In this document: positions 28,357 to 37,700 of the stretch, piece after piece
Layout of the letters: every line of letters starts with the position of its first letter
Numbering within the stretch: position 1 is the first letter of the stretch
Assembly (NCBI GenBank): GCA_021582295.1
Contig: CP091137.1
Coordinates: forward strand, 1,444,001-1,508,000
Direction: 5' to 3'
Length of the DNA stretch: 64,000 bases
Source: Candidatus Thiovulum stygium
Lineage (GTDB): Bacteria > Campylobacterota > Campylobacteria > Campylobacterales > Thiovulaceae
Notes under the pieces: generated by a model
Seen by the model: the letters and a program-made list of their open reading frames with translations, nothing else
Told to the model about the DNA's origin: nothing
The model's database searches: none
Made by a program: the position numbers and the translations under genes

Positions 28357-29208
28357 ATGAAAAAATATAGCTTATTTCTAGTTTCTTCTGTATTAGTTAT
28401 ATATAATGGCTGTAATATAGAAAATGAACTTGATATAAACGAAGCAAATAGTTCTGTAACTTGGTATCAACCAAAAATTGGTGAAACTTGGAGAATTCAA
28501 GAAAATAAATATTTAACAGATAAAAATAGTTCACTGTTTTTTATAGATATGTTCAAATATAGTCTTGAAGATATCTATTCGTTAAAACTCCGCGGTTCAA
28601 AAGTTATTTGCAGTTTTTCAGCTGGTGAATTCGATTCAAAAAATAATTTTGATGCTCATAAATTTCCTGCTACTGGAGTTGGAAATTTTCGTGAAAATGA
28701 AGCTGATGTTCGATGGATTGATATAAATAATGCAACTATTAAAACTATAATGTTAGAAAGAATAGATTATGCAAAAAATAAAAATTGCGATGGAGTTCGA
28801 CTTCGAGATGTTGATTTATATAATCATGATAATGAAGTAGGCTTTAAAACTTCAATGATGAGTCAAGTTGCATTTAATGTAGATATGATTAAAAAAGCTC
28901 ATTCTATCGGTTTAACGATAGGTTTTAATAATGTTAATGAACAAATTGCAAATTTAAAAAGTGGCTCAGATTTTTTAACTTCTGAAGAGTGTTATTTAAA
29001 TAATAATTGTTTTAAATATGAAGATTTTACAAAATTAAATAAGCCTGTTTTTAATATTGAGTATAATTCTATTTATTCTAACGATGCTGAAACTCTTGAA
29101 GATATGTGCATATATTCTAAAGCTTTTGATATTCAGACAATAGTTTCAAATTTAGATGATTTAAATGGTTCATATAAATTTAATTGTAATGATATATCTG
29201 TTAGGTAA
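28357..29208 (+). CDS. Lipoprotein with GH114-like (endo-alpha-1,4-polygalactosaminidase type) domain
   Basis: A 283-aa predicted lipoprotein: the leader MKKYSLFLVSSVLVIYNGC ends in a lipobox-like YNGC. The rest follows the GH114 TIM-barrel pattern: WYQPKIGETWRI, FFIDMFKYS, VICSFSAGEFDS, IMLERIDYAKNKNCDGVRLR, DLYNHDNEVGF, and a cysteine-containing EECYLNNNCFKYEDF near the end. Relatives cleave galactosamine polymers, but many bacterial members are uncharacterised. The exact substrate is therefore unknown; a role in surface polysaccharide turnover is possible. The start is 2 nt after the plsY stop. Confidence 0.75.
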   Translation: MKKYSLFLVSSVLVIYNGCNIENELDINEANSSVTWYQPKIGETWRIQENKYLTDKNSSLFFIDMFKYSLEDIYSLKLRGSKVICSFSAGEFDSKNNFDAHKFPATGVGNFRENEADVRWIDINNATIKTIMLERIDYAKNKNCDGVRLRDVDLYNHDNEVGFKTSMMSQVAFNVDMIKKAHSIGLTIGFNNVNEQIANLKSGSDFLTSEECYLNNNCFKYEDFTKLNKPVFNIEYNSIYSNDAETLEDMCIYSKAFDIQTIVSNLDDLNGSYKFNCNDISVR

Positions 29209-29231
29209 ATTAAAAAATAAATGAGAGCTAA

Positions 29232-29816
29232 ATGAGATTCAAAATAGAGAATTTTCAAACTCAACCTCTTGAAAATCCAAAATATACAGTTCCATTAAGA
29301 GTTACATATAAACAAAATGGAATTGATAAAAATTGGGAAGCTATAAAAAGTCATAATAGTGTTGCAATTTTACTTTATCATAAAGAATTTAATTCATTTT
29401 TACTTGTCAAGCAGTTTAGACCGCCTGTTTTTATGAATGATAAAACTAAATTCGTTACTTGGGAATTATGTGCTGGTATTGTTGATAAAGATAAAACTCT
29501 CGAAGAAATTGCTCAAGATGAGATTCTTGAAGAGTGCGGTTTTTATGTTCCACTTATAAAAATTGAACGAATTACATCGTTTTTTACAAGTGTTGGAGTT
29601 ACGGGTTCAAAACAGTATCTATTTTTTGCTGAAATCGATAATAGTATGAAAGTTAATTCTGGTGGAGGCATTAACGACGAATTAATAATTTTAGAATATT
29701 TACCACTAAAAAATAGTTTAGAATTTATATTTAATGAAAATTTGGCAAAAACATCTGGTTTAATGTTCTCATTTTTATGGTTTTTTAAATTTAAAAAACA
29801 AGATTTACTATCGTAA
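29232..29816 (+). CDS. NUDIX hydrolase, nucleotide-sugar diphosphatase like (NUDT14 type)
   Basis: A 194-aa NUDIX protein. The box region is WELCAGIVDKDKTLEEIAQD followed by EILEECGF. Against the standard box the arginine before the first catalytic glutamate is Asp and the Gx5E glutamate is Lys, while the EExGF end is intact. The same arrangement (CAGIVD then EECGY) is known from UDP-glucose diphosphatases of NUDT14 type, as is TSVGVTGSKQYLFFAEI. I infer hydrolysis of UDP- or ADP-sugars. A GAGAG site lies 9 nt before the ATG. The end overlaps a histidine kinase remnant on the other strand. Confidence 0.8.
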   Translation: MRFKIENFQTQPLENPKYTVPLRVTYKQNGIDKNWEAIKSHNSVAILLYHKEFNSFLLVKQFRPPVFMNDKTKFVTWELCAGIVDKDKTLEEIAQDEILEECGFYVPLIKIERITSFFTSVGVTGSKQYLFFAEIDNSMKVNSGGGINDELIILEYLPLKNSLEFIFNENLAKTSGLMFSFLWFFKFKKQDLLS

Positions 29817-30056
29817 AAGTTCTATTATAAATTTTGCTCCAAATTGACTATTTTCAACTCTTAAATTTCCACCCATATTGGTCTCGATAATCGTTTTTGA
29901 CATATAGAGACCAATTCCAGTTCCTTTACCTTCATGTTTTGTTGTGAAATATGGTTCAAATATTTTATTAATTATCGATTCATGAATTCCACCGCCATTA
30001 TCTTCAACGATTATAAAAGTTCTATTTTCAGAAGCTAAAAATTCTATATTATAATA
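29808..30056 (-). pseudogene. C-terminal remnant of a sensor histidine kinase
   Basis: Reading the minus strand, about 83 codons are open to a TAG at 29808-29810. They contain IIVEDNGGGI, IFEPYFTTKHEGKGTGIGL and YMSKTIIETNMGGNL, the G1, F and G2 boxes of a histidine kinase ATPase domain. The N-box, the phosphorylated histidine and all sensory parts are missing, and no start codon with a ribosome site is visible. It sits directly downstream of the phosphomannomutase gene. It looks like a stump left by a deletion or rearrangement. Confidence 0.8.
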
Positions 30057-30077
30057 GAGAAATTTTTTTATTTAAGT

Positions 30078-31454
30078 TTAAATTAAATTTTTCAAAAGTG
30101 AAAAAAGAGCATTTTGGTAAATTTGTAAATTTGCCTCTGAATTGGCTTCAAAACGACTAACTAAAACTGGAGTAGTATTACTTGCTCGAACAAGTCCCCA
30201 ACCATTTTCAAAAACAACTCTAACACCATCTACATCAATAATTTTTTTGATTTTAGGAAAATTTGCAGGAGGATTATTTAAAGATTTTTTAAGTTTTTCA
30301 ACAATTGAGAATTTTTTGTCTTCACTAGTTTTTGTTTTAATCTCTTCAGTTGAGAAAGTTTTTGGAAGTTCATCAACCTCATCATCAAGATTTGTGCCAT
30401 TATTCATTAATTCCATAACTCTTAAAGTTGTATAAATAGCATCATCAAAGCCAAAATATCTATCATTAAAAAAGATATGTCCGCTAACTTCAGCAGCTAA
30501 ATCAGCTTCAAGTTCTTTTATCTTAACTTTTAAATTACTATGTCCAGTTTTATACATAACGACAGTTCCACCTCGTTTTTCGATGAGGTCATACATAATT
30601 TGAGAACATTTAACTTCGCCAATAACAATTGGATTTATCATAGGTTTAGAAAGAATAAGAGCAAGAACATCGCCTTTAATTGAATGTTTTTGAGTTAAAA
30701 CAGCTATTCTATCAGCATCTCCGTCATATGCAAAACCGACACTATATTTACCTGTATTTAATTCTCGTTTAATATCTATCAGATTTTTTTCTTCAGTTGG
30801 ATCTGGATGGTGATTTGGAAAAGTTCCATCTGGACGAATAAAAAGTCCATTTGCATCAATTCTTAATTTTCTAAAAATTTCTGTTAAAACAACCCCAGCA
30901 ACTCCATTGCCAACATCATAAACAATTTTTTGATTAAAATTTTTCAAGGCTTTAAATTCTTTAACAAGATAATCTATATAACTCTCTTTTGCTGGAACTT
31001 CAGAAACAAAAAATTGTTCATCTCTTATTTCAAGATTTTTTGCGAGTGCTTGAGAAACTTCTTCACCTAATTTATAAATATCATTACCAAAAAATGGCTC
31101 TTTGTTAATCGTAATTTTAAAGCCATTATATTCAGGAGGATTATGCGAACCTGTAATCATAATTGAACCACTTGGTTTAATTCCACCGTTAAATGAAACA
31201 TGATTAACAAAATATGTTACTGGAGTTGGGATAAGACCAATATCCATAATTTTTACACCTGCAGAATTCAAACCAAGAGACAAATATTGAAAAAGAGTTA
31301 CAGAATGAACTCTAGCATCGTAACCAACAGCAACATATTCGCCATGTTTTTTAATTCGTTTGCCAAGAAAATGTCCAATCCAATAAACAGTTTCTTTATT
31401 CAATTCTTCACGAAAAATACCTCTGATATCATATTCCCTAAATATATTTTTCAC
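30078..31454 (-). CDS. Phosphomannomutase/phosphoglucomutase (AlgC/ManB type)
   Basis: A 458-aa alpha-phosphohexomutase interconverting hexose-6- and hexose-1-phosphates for surface polysaccharides. The N-terminal FREYDIRGIFREEL, the phosphoserine loop MITGSHNPPEYNGFK, the metal loop YDGDADRIA, the sugar loop AEVSGHIFF and the C-terminal RASNTTPVLVSRF are all present. This pattern fits the AlgC/ManB branch and differs from GlmM at 11094-12440. It is transcribed alone, divergent from feoA, with a 238-nt gap between. It holds GATGAGGT words at 30376-30383 and 30582-30589. Confidence 0.9.
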   Translation of the reverse strand: MKNIFREYDIRGIFREELNKETVYWIGHFLGKRIKKHGEYVAVGYDARVHSVTLFQYLSLGLNSAGVKIMDIGLIPTPVTYFVNHVSFNGGIKPSGSIMITGSHNPPEYNGFKITINKEPFFGNDIYKLGEEVSQALAKNLEIRDEQFFVSEVPAKESYIDYLVKEFKALKNFNQKIVYDVGNGVAGVVLTEIFRKLRIDANGLFIRPDGTFPNHHPDPTEEKNLIDIKRELNTGKYSVGFAYDGDADRIAVLTQKHSIKGDVLALILSKPMINPIVIGEVKCSQIMYDLIEKRGGTVVMYKTGHSNLKVKIKELEADLAAEVSGHIFFNDRYFGFDDAIYTTLRVMELMNNGTNLDDEVDELPKTFSTEEIKTKTSEDKKFSIVEKLKKSLNNPPANFPKIKKIIDVDGVRVVFENGWGLVRASNTTPVLVSRFEANSEANLQIYQNALFSLLKNLI

Positions 31455-31601
31455 TGCTTTTTCCTTATTTTAATGAGACTTTTTATTTCAGTTTTTTAAA
31501 TAAAAGTATTTTAACATATAGTAGCGGAACCCTTAACTATTTACGGCGGTAATAAAAGCGACATTGTTAATTTAGTGTAGATCTATTTATGGCTATTATC
31601 T

Positions 31602-31616
31602 TGATAATAATTATCA
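31602..31616. promoter_or_regulatory. Fur-box-like palindrome upstream of feoA
   Basis: TGATAATAATTATCA matches the GATAAT-and-inverse pattern of Fur sites and is nearly a perfect palindrome. It lies about 76 bp upstream of the feoA ATG, with a further TTATC just to the left. Iron repression of feoAB by Fur is known in many bacteria; here it is inferred from sequence. A Fur-family gene lies at 12454-12849. Confidence 0.65.
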
Positions 31617-31692
31617 GAATTAAGTCATTTTTAAATATTTATTAAGTAGAATTCGCGAATTCTACATATTAGGAATAGGAAAAAGTTTAAAT

Positions 31693-31914
31693 ATGAAAAC
31701 TCTTTATGAGCTTAAAAAAAATGAGAAAACAAAAGTTAAAACTCTGCATTCTCGCGGTGTAATTCGTGAAAGACTTGTATCATTTGGAATTGTTCGTGAT
31801 GCTGAAATTGAAGTCAAAAATTGCAATTTTTCAAAAGACAACATCGAAATTAGTGTTAATGGCACTTTTATTGCTCTTCGAAGTGAGGAAGCAAAATCTA
31901 TTGAGGTTATATAA
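31693..31914 (+). CDS. feoA: FeoA, ferrous iron transport accessory protein
   Basis: FeoA is a small SH3-like cytoplasmic protein that assists FeoB. The 73-aa sequence has the pattern LYELKKNEKTKVKTLHSRGV, RLVSFGIVRDAEIEV and GTFIALRSEEAKSIEV, as in the family. It ends 2 nt before feoB, and GGAATAGGAAAAAG precedes its start. A Fur-box-like site lies upstream. Confidence 0.9.
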   Translation: MKTLYELKKNEKTKVKTLHSRGVIRERLVSFGIVRDAEIEVKNCNFSKDNIEISVNGTFIALRSEEAKSIEVI

Positions 31915-31916
31915 AT

Positions 31917-33947
31917 ATGATTAAAAATAATATTATTAGAGTTGCCGTTGTTGGTCAGCCAAATGTTGGTAAAAGTATGCTTATAAATTCGTTAAGTAAT
32001 AGTAATTTAAAAGTTGGCAATTTTTCTGGTGTTACTGTTGAAAAAATTGAAGCTCGAACAGTTTTTAATGGCTTTGAAATAGTTTTTATCGATTTACCAG
32101 GATCATATTCATTAAAAGATTATACTATTGATGAAAAAGTTACAACTCAATTTTTAGATAGTGATGAATATGACATTATTTTAAATGTTATTGATTCAAC
32201 TCAACTTGAGAAAAATTTATATTTAACAAGTCAGCTTTTAGAATTAAATAAAAAAATGGTTTTAATTTTGAATATTATTGATGACTCTGAAGCTAGAGGT
32301 ATATTTATAGATTCTATCCAATTATCTAAATTGCTTGGAATTCGTGTCGAAAAAAGTTCAGCAAAAACTGGGAAAGGCAGAGATGATATTTTAAATTCAT
32401 TGATTTTATCAGCACGAGAAAATTTTATAGAATCTAAATTACAATTTTCCCAACCAATCGAAGAGGAGCTTGAAAATATATCTAAATTTCTAGTTTCAAT
32501 AAATCGCGATGGTTCAAGAAGAGAATCTTTAAAATTATTGCGAGGCAAAAAAATCGATCGCGAATTAGCCCCAATTTTGGTTTCAGCTTCAAAACATCTT
32601 GAAGTTCATTATGCTGATTTATCAATAGACGAGATTTTTTCAGAAGAACGAATTGCAATTGCTAATGGAATTGCTCGAGAAGTTTCTAAAATGACTATTA
32701 CAAAAAATAGAAATTTAACAGAACAAATTGATGAGATTCTAATACATCAATTATATGGCTTACCAATATTTCTATTTTTAATGTGGTTGCTTTTTCAAAT
32801 TACTTTTGAACTTGGATCAATTCCAATGAATCTTATTGATTCTGTGGTTGCTTCATTTGGCGAATATATCGGTAATTATATTTTAAATAATGAAATGAGA
32901 TCGCTTATCGTTGATGGAATTATAAGTGGAGTTGGAGCAGTTTTATTATTTTTACCAAATATTTTAATTTTGTTTTTTGGAATTTCGCTACTTGAAACAA
33001 CAGGTTATATGAGTCGAGTAGCATTTTTACTTGATGGATTTTTTCACCGTTTTGGTTTGCACGGAAAATCGTTTATTCCACTTGTTACGGGTTTTGGTTG
33101 TTCAATTCCAGCATATATGTCAGCACGAACTTTAAAAAGCGAACGAGATAGATTAATTACAATGTTTATAATTGGATTTATGAGTTGTGGTGCAAAACTT
33201 CCAGTTTATGTATTGTTTATTTCAGCATTTTTTAGTAGCGATGAAGCTGGAAATATATTATTTGGTTTATACCTCATCGGTGCAATTTTAGGATTAATCG
33301 GTGCTAAAATATTACGAAAATTTATATTTAAAGGTGAAGACGAACCATTTATTATGGAACTCCCAACTTACCGATTGCCGACTTGGAAACTTGTTTGGCA
33401 CACAGTTTATATTCAAGCTCTAATGTATTTGAAAAAAGCTGGAACTTTTATTTTGGTCGCTTCGATTTTGATTTGGTTTGCAAGTAACTATCCAAAAATT
33501 GAAACAGCTAACTTAATTGAAAATAATATTTCTAAAACTGAAATAAAAAAATTTGAGTTAGAAAATAGCTATTTGGGTTTGGCAGGAAAAATCGTTCAAC
33601 CAGTTTTTGAACCGCTCGGTTTTGATTGGCAATTAACTGTTTCCTTATTTACGGGAATCGCTGCAAAAGAGGTTGTTGTCGCAACCTTGGGAGTTTTATA
33701 TTCTGTTGGCGATGAGGTCGATGAAACTTCAGAAAGCTTAATTAAAAAGTTACAAGAATCTATACCTTTAGCAACAGCAATGGCATTTTTAATATTCGTA
33801 ATGATATATATGCCTTGTTTTGCAGCTTCAATTGTTTTTGTTCGAGAGACAGGTAAAAAAATATATTATTTATATCTTCTAGTTTTTACAACTATTACAG
33901 CTTATATTTCAGCTTTTATAACTTATCTAATTTTTACTAAAATTTAG
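31917..33947 (+). CDS. feoB: FeoB, ferrous iron transporter GTPase
   Basis: FeoB takes up Fe(II) across the inner membrane. The N-terminal G domain has GQPNVGKSMLINSL, the switch GNFSGVTVE and DLPGSYSLKDY. Its G4 site reads NIIDDSEARG, where NxxD is usual. The membrane part contains LLFLPNILILFFGISLLE, the GFGCSIPAYMSART core with its conserved cysteine, and the second gate TGIAAKEVVVATLGVLY. The 676-aa length is near that of Helicobacter FeoB. The gene directly follows feoA and ends at a good terminator. It holds GATGAGGT words at 33271-33278 and 33711-33718. Confidence 0.95.
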   Translation: MIKNNIIRVAVVGQPNVGKSMLINSLSNSNLKVGNFSGVTVEKIEARTVFNGFEIVFIDLPGSYSLKDYTIDEKVTTQFLDSDEYDIILNVIDSTQLEKNLYLTSQLLELNKKMVLILNIIDDSEARGIFIDSIQLSKLLGIRVEKSSAKTGKGRDDILNSLILSARENFIESKLQFSQPIEEELENISKFLVSINRDGSRRESLKLLRGKKIDRELAPILVSASKHLEVHYADLSIDEIFSEERIAIANGIAREVSKMTITKNRNLTEQIDEILIHQLYGLPIFLFLMWLLFQITFELGSIPMNLIDSVVASFGEYIGNYILNNEMRSLIVDGIISGVGAVLLFLPNILILFFGISLLETTGYMSRVAFLLDGFFHRFGLHGKSFIPLVTGFGCSIPAYMSARTLKSERDRLITMFIIGFMSCGAKLPVYVLFISAFFSSDEAGNILFGLYLIGAILGLIGAKILRKFIFKGEDEPFIMELPTYRLPTWKLVWHTVYIQALMYLKKAGTFILVASILIWFASNYPKIETANLIENNISKTEIKKFELENSYLGLAGKIVQPVFEPLGFDWQLTVSLFTGIAAKEVVVATLGVLYSVGDEVDETSESLIKKLQESIPLATAMAFLIFVMIYMPCFAASIVFVRETGKKIYYLYLLVFTTITAYISAFITYLIFTKI

Positions 33948-33964
33948 TTAGAAGCTTAAAATTC

Positions 33965-33994
33965 AATTCCCCATTTTAAAAGTTTGGGGAATTA
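33965..33994. terminator. Bidirectional terminator between feoB and hsp20
   Basis: AATTCCCCA and TGGGGAATT (one slip in the loop side) form a strong G+C stem, with A- and T-rich flanks on both sides. It separates the convergent ends of feoB (33947) and the Hsp20 gene (34000). Confidence 0.8.
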
Positions 33995-33999
33995 TTTGT

Positions 34000-34467
34000 T
34001 TAATTTATCTGAATAACTCGTTTGCCAGTTTTTTTGATATCTTTTGAAACAATAATTTTTAAAAGTCCATTTTCATTTTTAACATCAATTTTAGAACTAT
34101 CTATATTATTTGGTAATAAAATTTCTCGCTGAAATTTACCAAAAAATCGCTCTTCTTGAAGAGCTTTAAAATTAGCAGAGCTGTTATTTTCAAGTTTTTC
34201 ACCTGAAATAGAGATAATTTTATTATCAGATATTGAAACTTCAATCTCATTTTTACCCATTCCAGCGATTTCAACTTCTATTAAATAATCGTTTTCTCGT
34301 TCATAAATATTCACAGCTGGATAATTTATACGATGATCAAAAAAAGATGCAAAATGGCTAAATCGTCTATTTAAATCATTGAGATGATTATCATCAAGAC
34401 CACCAAACGAAAAGAGCGAAGTTGTTGTAACAACAGAAAAGAATGAACCAATTAATACTTTATTCAT
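34000..34467 (-). CDS. Small heat shock protein (Hsp20) with signal peptide
   Basis: A 155-aa alpha-crystallin-domain protein. Residues about 60-155 carry the domain: NIYERENDYLIEVEIAGM, NKIISISGEK, the conserved NENGLLKIIVSK and the C-terminal RVIQIN (an IxI motif that bridges oligomers). In front is a hydrophobic leader, MNKVLIGSFFSVVTTTSLF, followed by SFGG, which looks like a signal peptide. Most Hsp20 chaperones are cytoplasmic, so export to the periplasm would be notable. The start with a long leader is the only in-frame ATG before the domain with room for a full N-arm. It lies downstream of the molybdenum operon, separated by two hairpins. Confidence 0.85.
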   Translation of the reverse strand: MNKVLIGSFFSVVTTTSLFSFGGLDDNHLNDLNRRFSHFASFFDHRINYPAVNIYERENDYLIEVEIAGMGKNEIEVSISDNKIISISGEKLENNSSANFKALQEERFFGKFQREILLPNNIDSSKIDVKNENGLLKIIVSKDIKKTGKRVIQIN

Positions 34468-34598
34468 TAATATAGCCTATATTTTTTATTTTAGCATTAT
34501 ATCAAAATATAATTATTTATATATTTTAGAGGCTTTAGTCTTGGTCTTGATTTAAAAACTGATTTTAAATAGCTAAATTATTAAAAGTGAAAAATTAG

Positions 34599-34621
34599 AC
34601 CTCATCAAAAGCTGATGAGGT
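34599..34621 (-). terminator. Terminator-like hairpin made of an inverted GATGAGGT pair
   Basis: ACCTCATC (34599-34606) and GATGAGGT (34614-34621) pair across AAAAGCT, extended by CAGC/GCTG-like contacts. On the minus strand TAATTTTTCACTTTT follows, a fair T-tract. It lies about 100 nt past the molybdenum operon's last gene. A second, longer-loop hairpin (TTAGATTCTCT at 34631-34641 and AGAGAATCTAA at 34674-34684) lies between them. Confidence 0.75.
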
Positions 34622-34723
34622 GATTTAGAATTAGATTCTCTCTATTTATATTTTAATATTTTAATATTTTAAAAGAGAATCTAAAAATAAAAGATTAGTT
34701 TTGAGAGTTTTTAAAGATTAATT

Positions 34724-37700
34724 TTAATCTTCGAGAATTTCGACTGTATAACCTTTTTTAGAAATTGGAACCCATGGTCGTTTGATATGAATTGGTCTTC
34801 GTAATTTATCTTTTGATGTTAAAGGTCTAGCTAATTTATCTCGCCAAGCTTGATAAACTTTTAAGTTATTATCATAATTGACATATACATCACCAATTTT
34901 ATCTCCCGAATTTATTGATTCAAGAAGAACTTTTTGATGCCAACAATGCATTCCTGAAACTGGATCTGGATGAGGTGCAGCAACAGCATTTTGCCAAGCT
35001 CCACTTAAACCGTCCCACCAGATATTATCAACATCTCGATTATATTTTGCAAATTGCCATGGTTTAAATGGTTTAATTCCCTCTTTCCATCGAAGACGAC
35101 CAGTTTTTCCATCTTCATTAATCATTTCAATTTCAGCAAGTGGTGCTCCAACTCCCATGATTCCAAGAGTTCCAGTAAATCCTTCAGGTTTAAAATCACC
35201 AGTAGAATTTCCATTTTTAATTTCGACAGAATTAACAACTTTCCATCGTCCAGCATGATGAGAACAAGCAAGAGTTCCTGGTAAAATGCCTTCAGTTGGA
35301 ACAGCCATACCGATAAAATAGCCACTTTCAAGACCTGAAACAGTATCAACTATTTTGACTTTTACAGCATCGCCTCGTTTTAATCCCAATCTATGTGCAT
35401 CACCAATTGAAATCCAAATTGGATCATGATTTTGTGAAATTTCCATAAGATGTTTTGAATTAACAGATCGAGTATGAATATTATAAGGTAATCTAAATAC
35501 TGTATTTAATGCAAATGCATTTGAATCACCTTTGCTATTTGTTTCGGTCATATATTTATGATTAACATGACTAACTAAATGAATCATCTCTTCTTTTTCT
35601 TGTTCAGTTCTAGGATAAAACGGAATAGCATATTCAGCCCATTTCCAATCAATAAGCCATTCAGCAAAAAAGTCTAATTTTTTACTTAATGTTGCAAAAC
35701 CTTCATGTAATTTGCCATTAATTTCGATACCAATTGATTTTCGTTCGTCACCATGATGATAAATAAGAACACCGAATTCATCACGATAAACATGTTCTTT
35801 ATTATATTTATGACCATGAGAAACAAAATAATTTATGTCAACATTTTGATTTTTAGAGGCATCATAAAAGCTTTCAGTTGTTTCATGAATTTCATGAGCT
35901 TGAGCATGATAAATTTTATCTTCTTCAAGCCAAGTTCCATGATCTTGCATATATTTATAAATAGGGAAATCTATATTTTGATATTTTGAATTACTTTTTA
36001 CAGTTTTTACAAGATTTGGCAATTTAGAGAAAGCTTCATTATAATATTCAGCTACTGTAACAGGTTTTCCAGCATGAAGTTTAGATTCCCAATGTTTTTT
36101 AATTCCAAGAGAACCATCAGGATCGACATGATTAACAACAAGATCCATCCAGAACTCATTTTCTTCCCAAATTTCACCTAAACCAGCTTTAATATGAGCT
36201 TCTAAAGTTCCACGATTTGGATTTTTTGGAGTCCAACCACTTTTTTCGAGAGCAACTCTTAAAACAGGTTGTCTAAAAGATGTCCATCTTGCAGGCATTG
36301 TAGCTTCAGAATGTTGATCATGTCTTTCACCAGCGAGACCAACAGGTAAAATATAATCTACATACCAGTTAGTTTCACTCCAAGTTGGAGATAAATTAAA
36401 AGTTAATTCCATTTTAGTTTCATCTTTTAATACATCTATCCATCTAAAACCATCTGGATTTATCCAAACTGGATTATACATTCGTGGAGCATAAACAGAT
36501 AATTTGCGAGGAACTTTTAAACCTCGTTTTGTCCATTTATCTTGCCATTCTGTATCAGAAAGTAAATGAGGTAAAAGATAACTCATTTCATAAGTTGAAA
36601 GAGGCCATTCTGGAGGCCAAGTTAATTCATTCCAATGATCAACTTGAGGAATTTTGCCATCACCAACAGTTGCACCGCCACCTTCTCGACCTAAATCAAT
36701 AACATGCCAATGATGAAAAAAAGTTCCACCCTCTGTTCCGATAGCACCTCGAAGAACGATTGGTAAATAGCCAGTTCGACCACTCATCCAACCTCCACGA
36801 TTTCCAGCAGCAGAAGCTCTCCAGAAATATGATGAAATTGAATCACCAGCCCAAATGAACATTTCATAAAGTTTCTCAAGTTTTTTTGCAGGAACTTTAC
36901 TCTCTTCAGAAGCATATTCAAGAGTATAAGGTGCATATAAATCTTTTAGTAATTCTATAAAACTTTCATAACTATCATCTTTTGGAAGTTTAGTTATATA
37001 TTTTTTATCTAGCATAAATTGAAGATAATTTTTATTTTTCATAAGTCGATCCCAATTGACCCAACTTTTGACAAAATTATTATCAACTTTATTTTCTTGA
37101 AGAATTCGATTAGTTAAATATAAATAAATAACTGGTTCAGTTCCAGGCCAAGGAGCAAGCCATAAATCAGCAATACCTGCTGAATTTGAAAGTCTTGGAT
37201 CCATAACAACTAATTTGCCACCTTTTTTTCGTGCATCAGCTATAAAACCAGCTGACTGTTGAAAATAATGTCCAGCATCAGCTGCATGAGATGAATTTAA
37301 AAAGATTAATTTAGCATTAGCCCAATCTGGTGAAGTTCGGTCATCATTAGCCCATTGAATAGTTGGTGTTCGACCATTACTAGAACATATATTCGTATGA
37401 GAATTATATGAATCTACACCTAATGAATGCCAAACTCTAGGAGTAAAACCATTTTCATTTGGTCGTCCAACATGATACATGACAGATTTTTTAGATAAAT
37501 CATCACCATTCTTTAGAGTTTCATTCATTTTTTTGCCAATTGTCGCGAGTGCATCATCCCAAGTTGTTCTAACCCATTTGCCTTCGCCCCGTTTTGTTCC
37601 TTCAGCTCGTTTTAATGGAAAAGGAATTCGATCGGGATCATACATTTGAGATTGAACAGCATAACCTTTAGCACAGTTTCGACCTCGAGAACCAACATGT

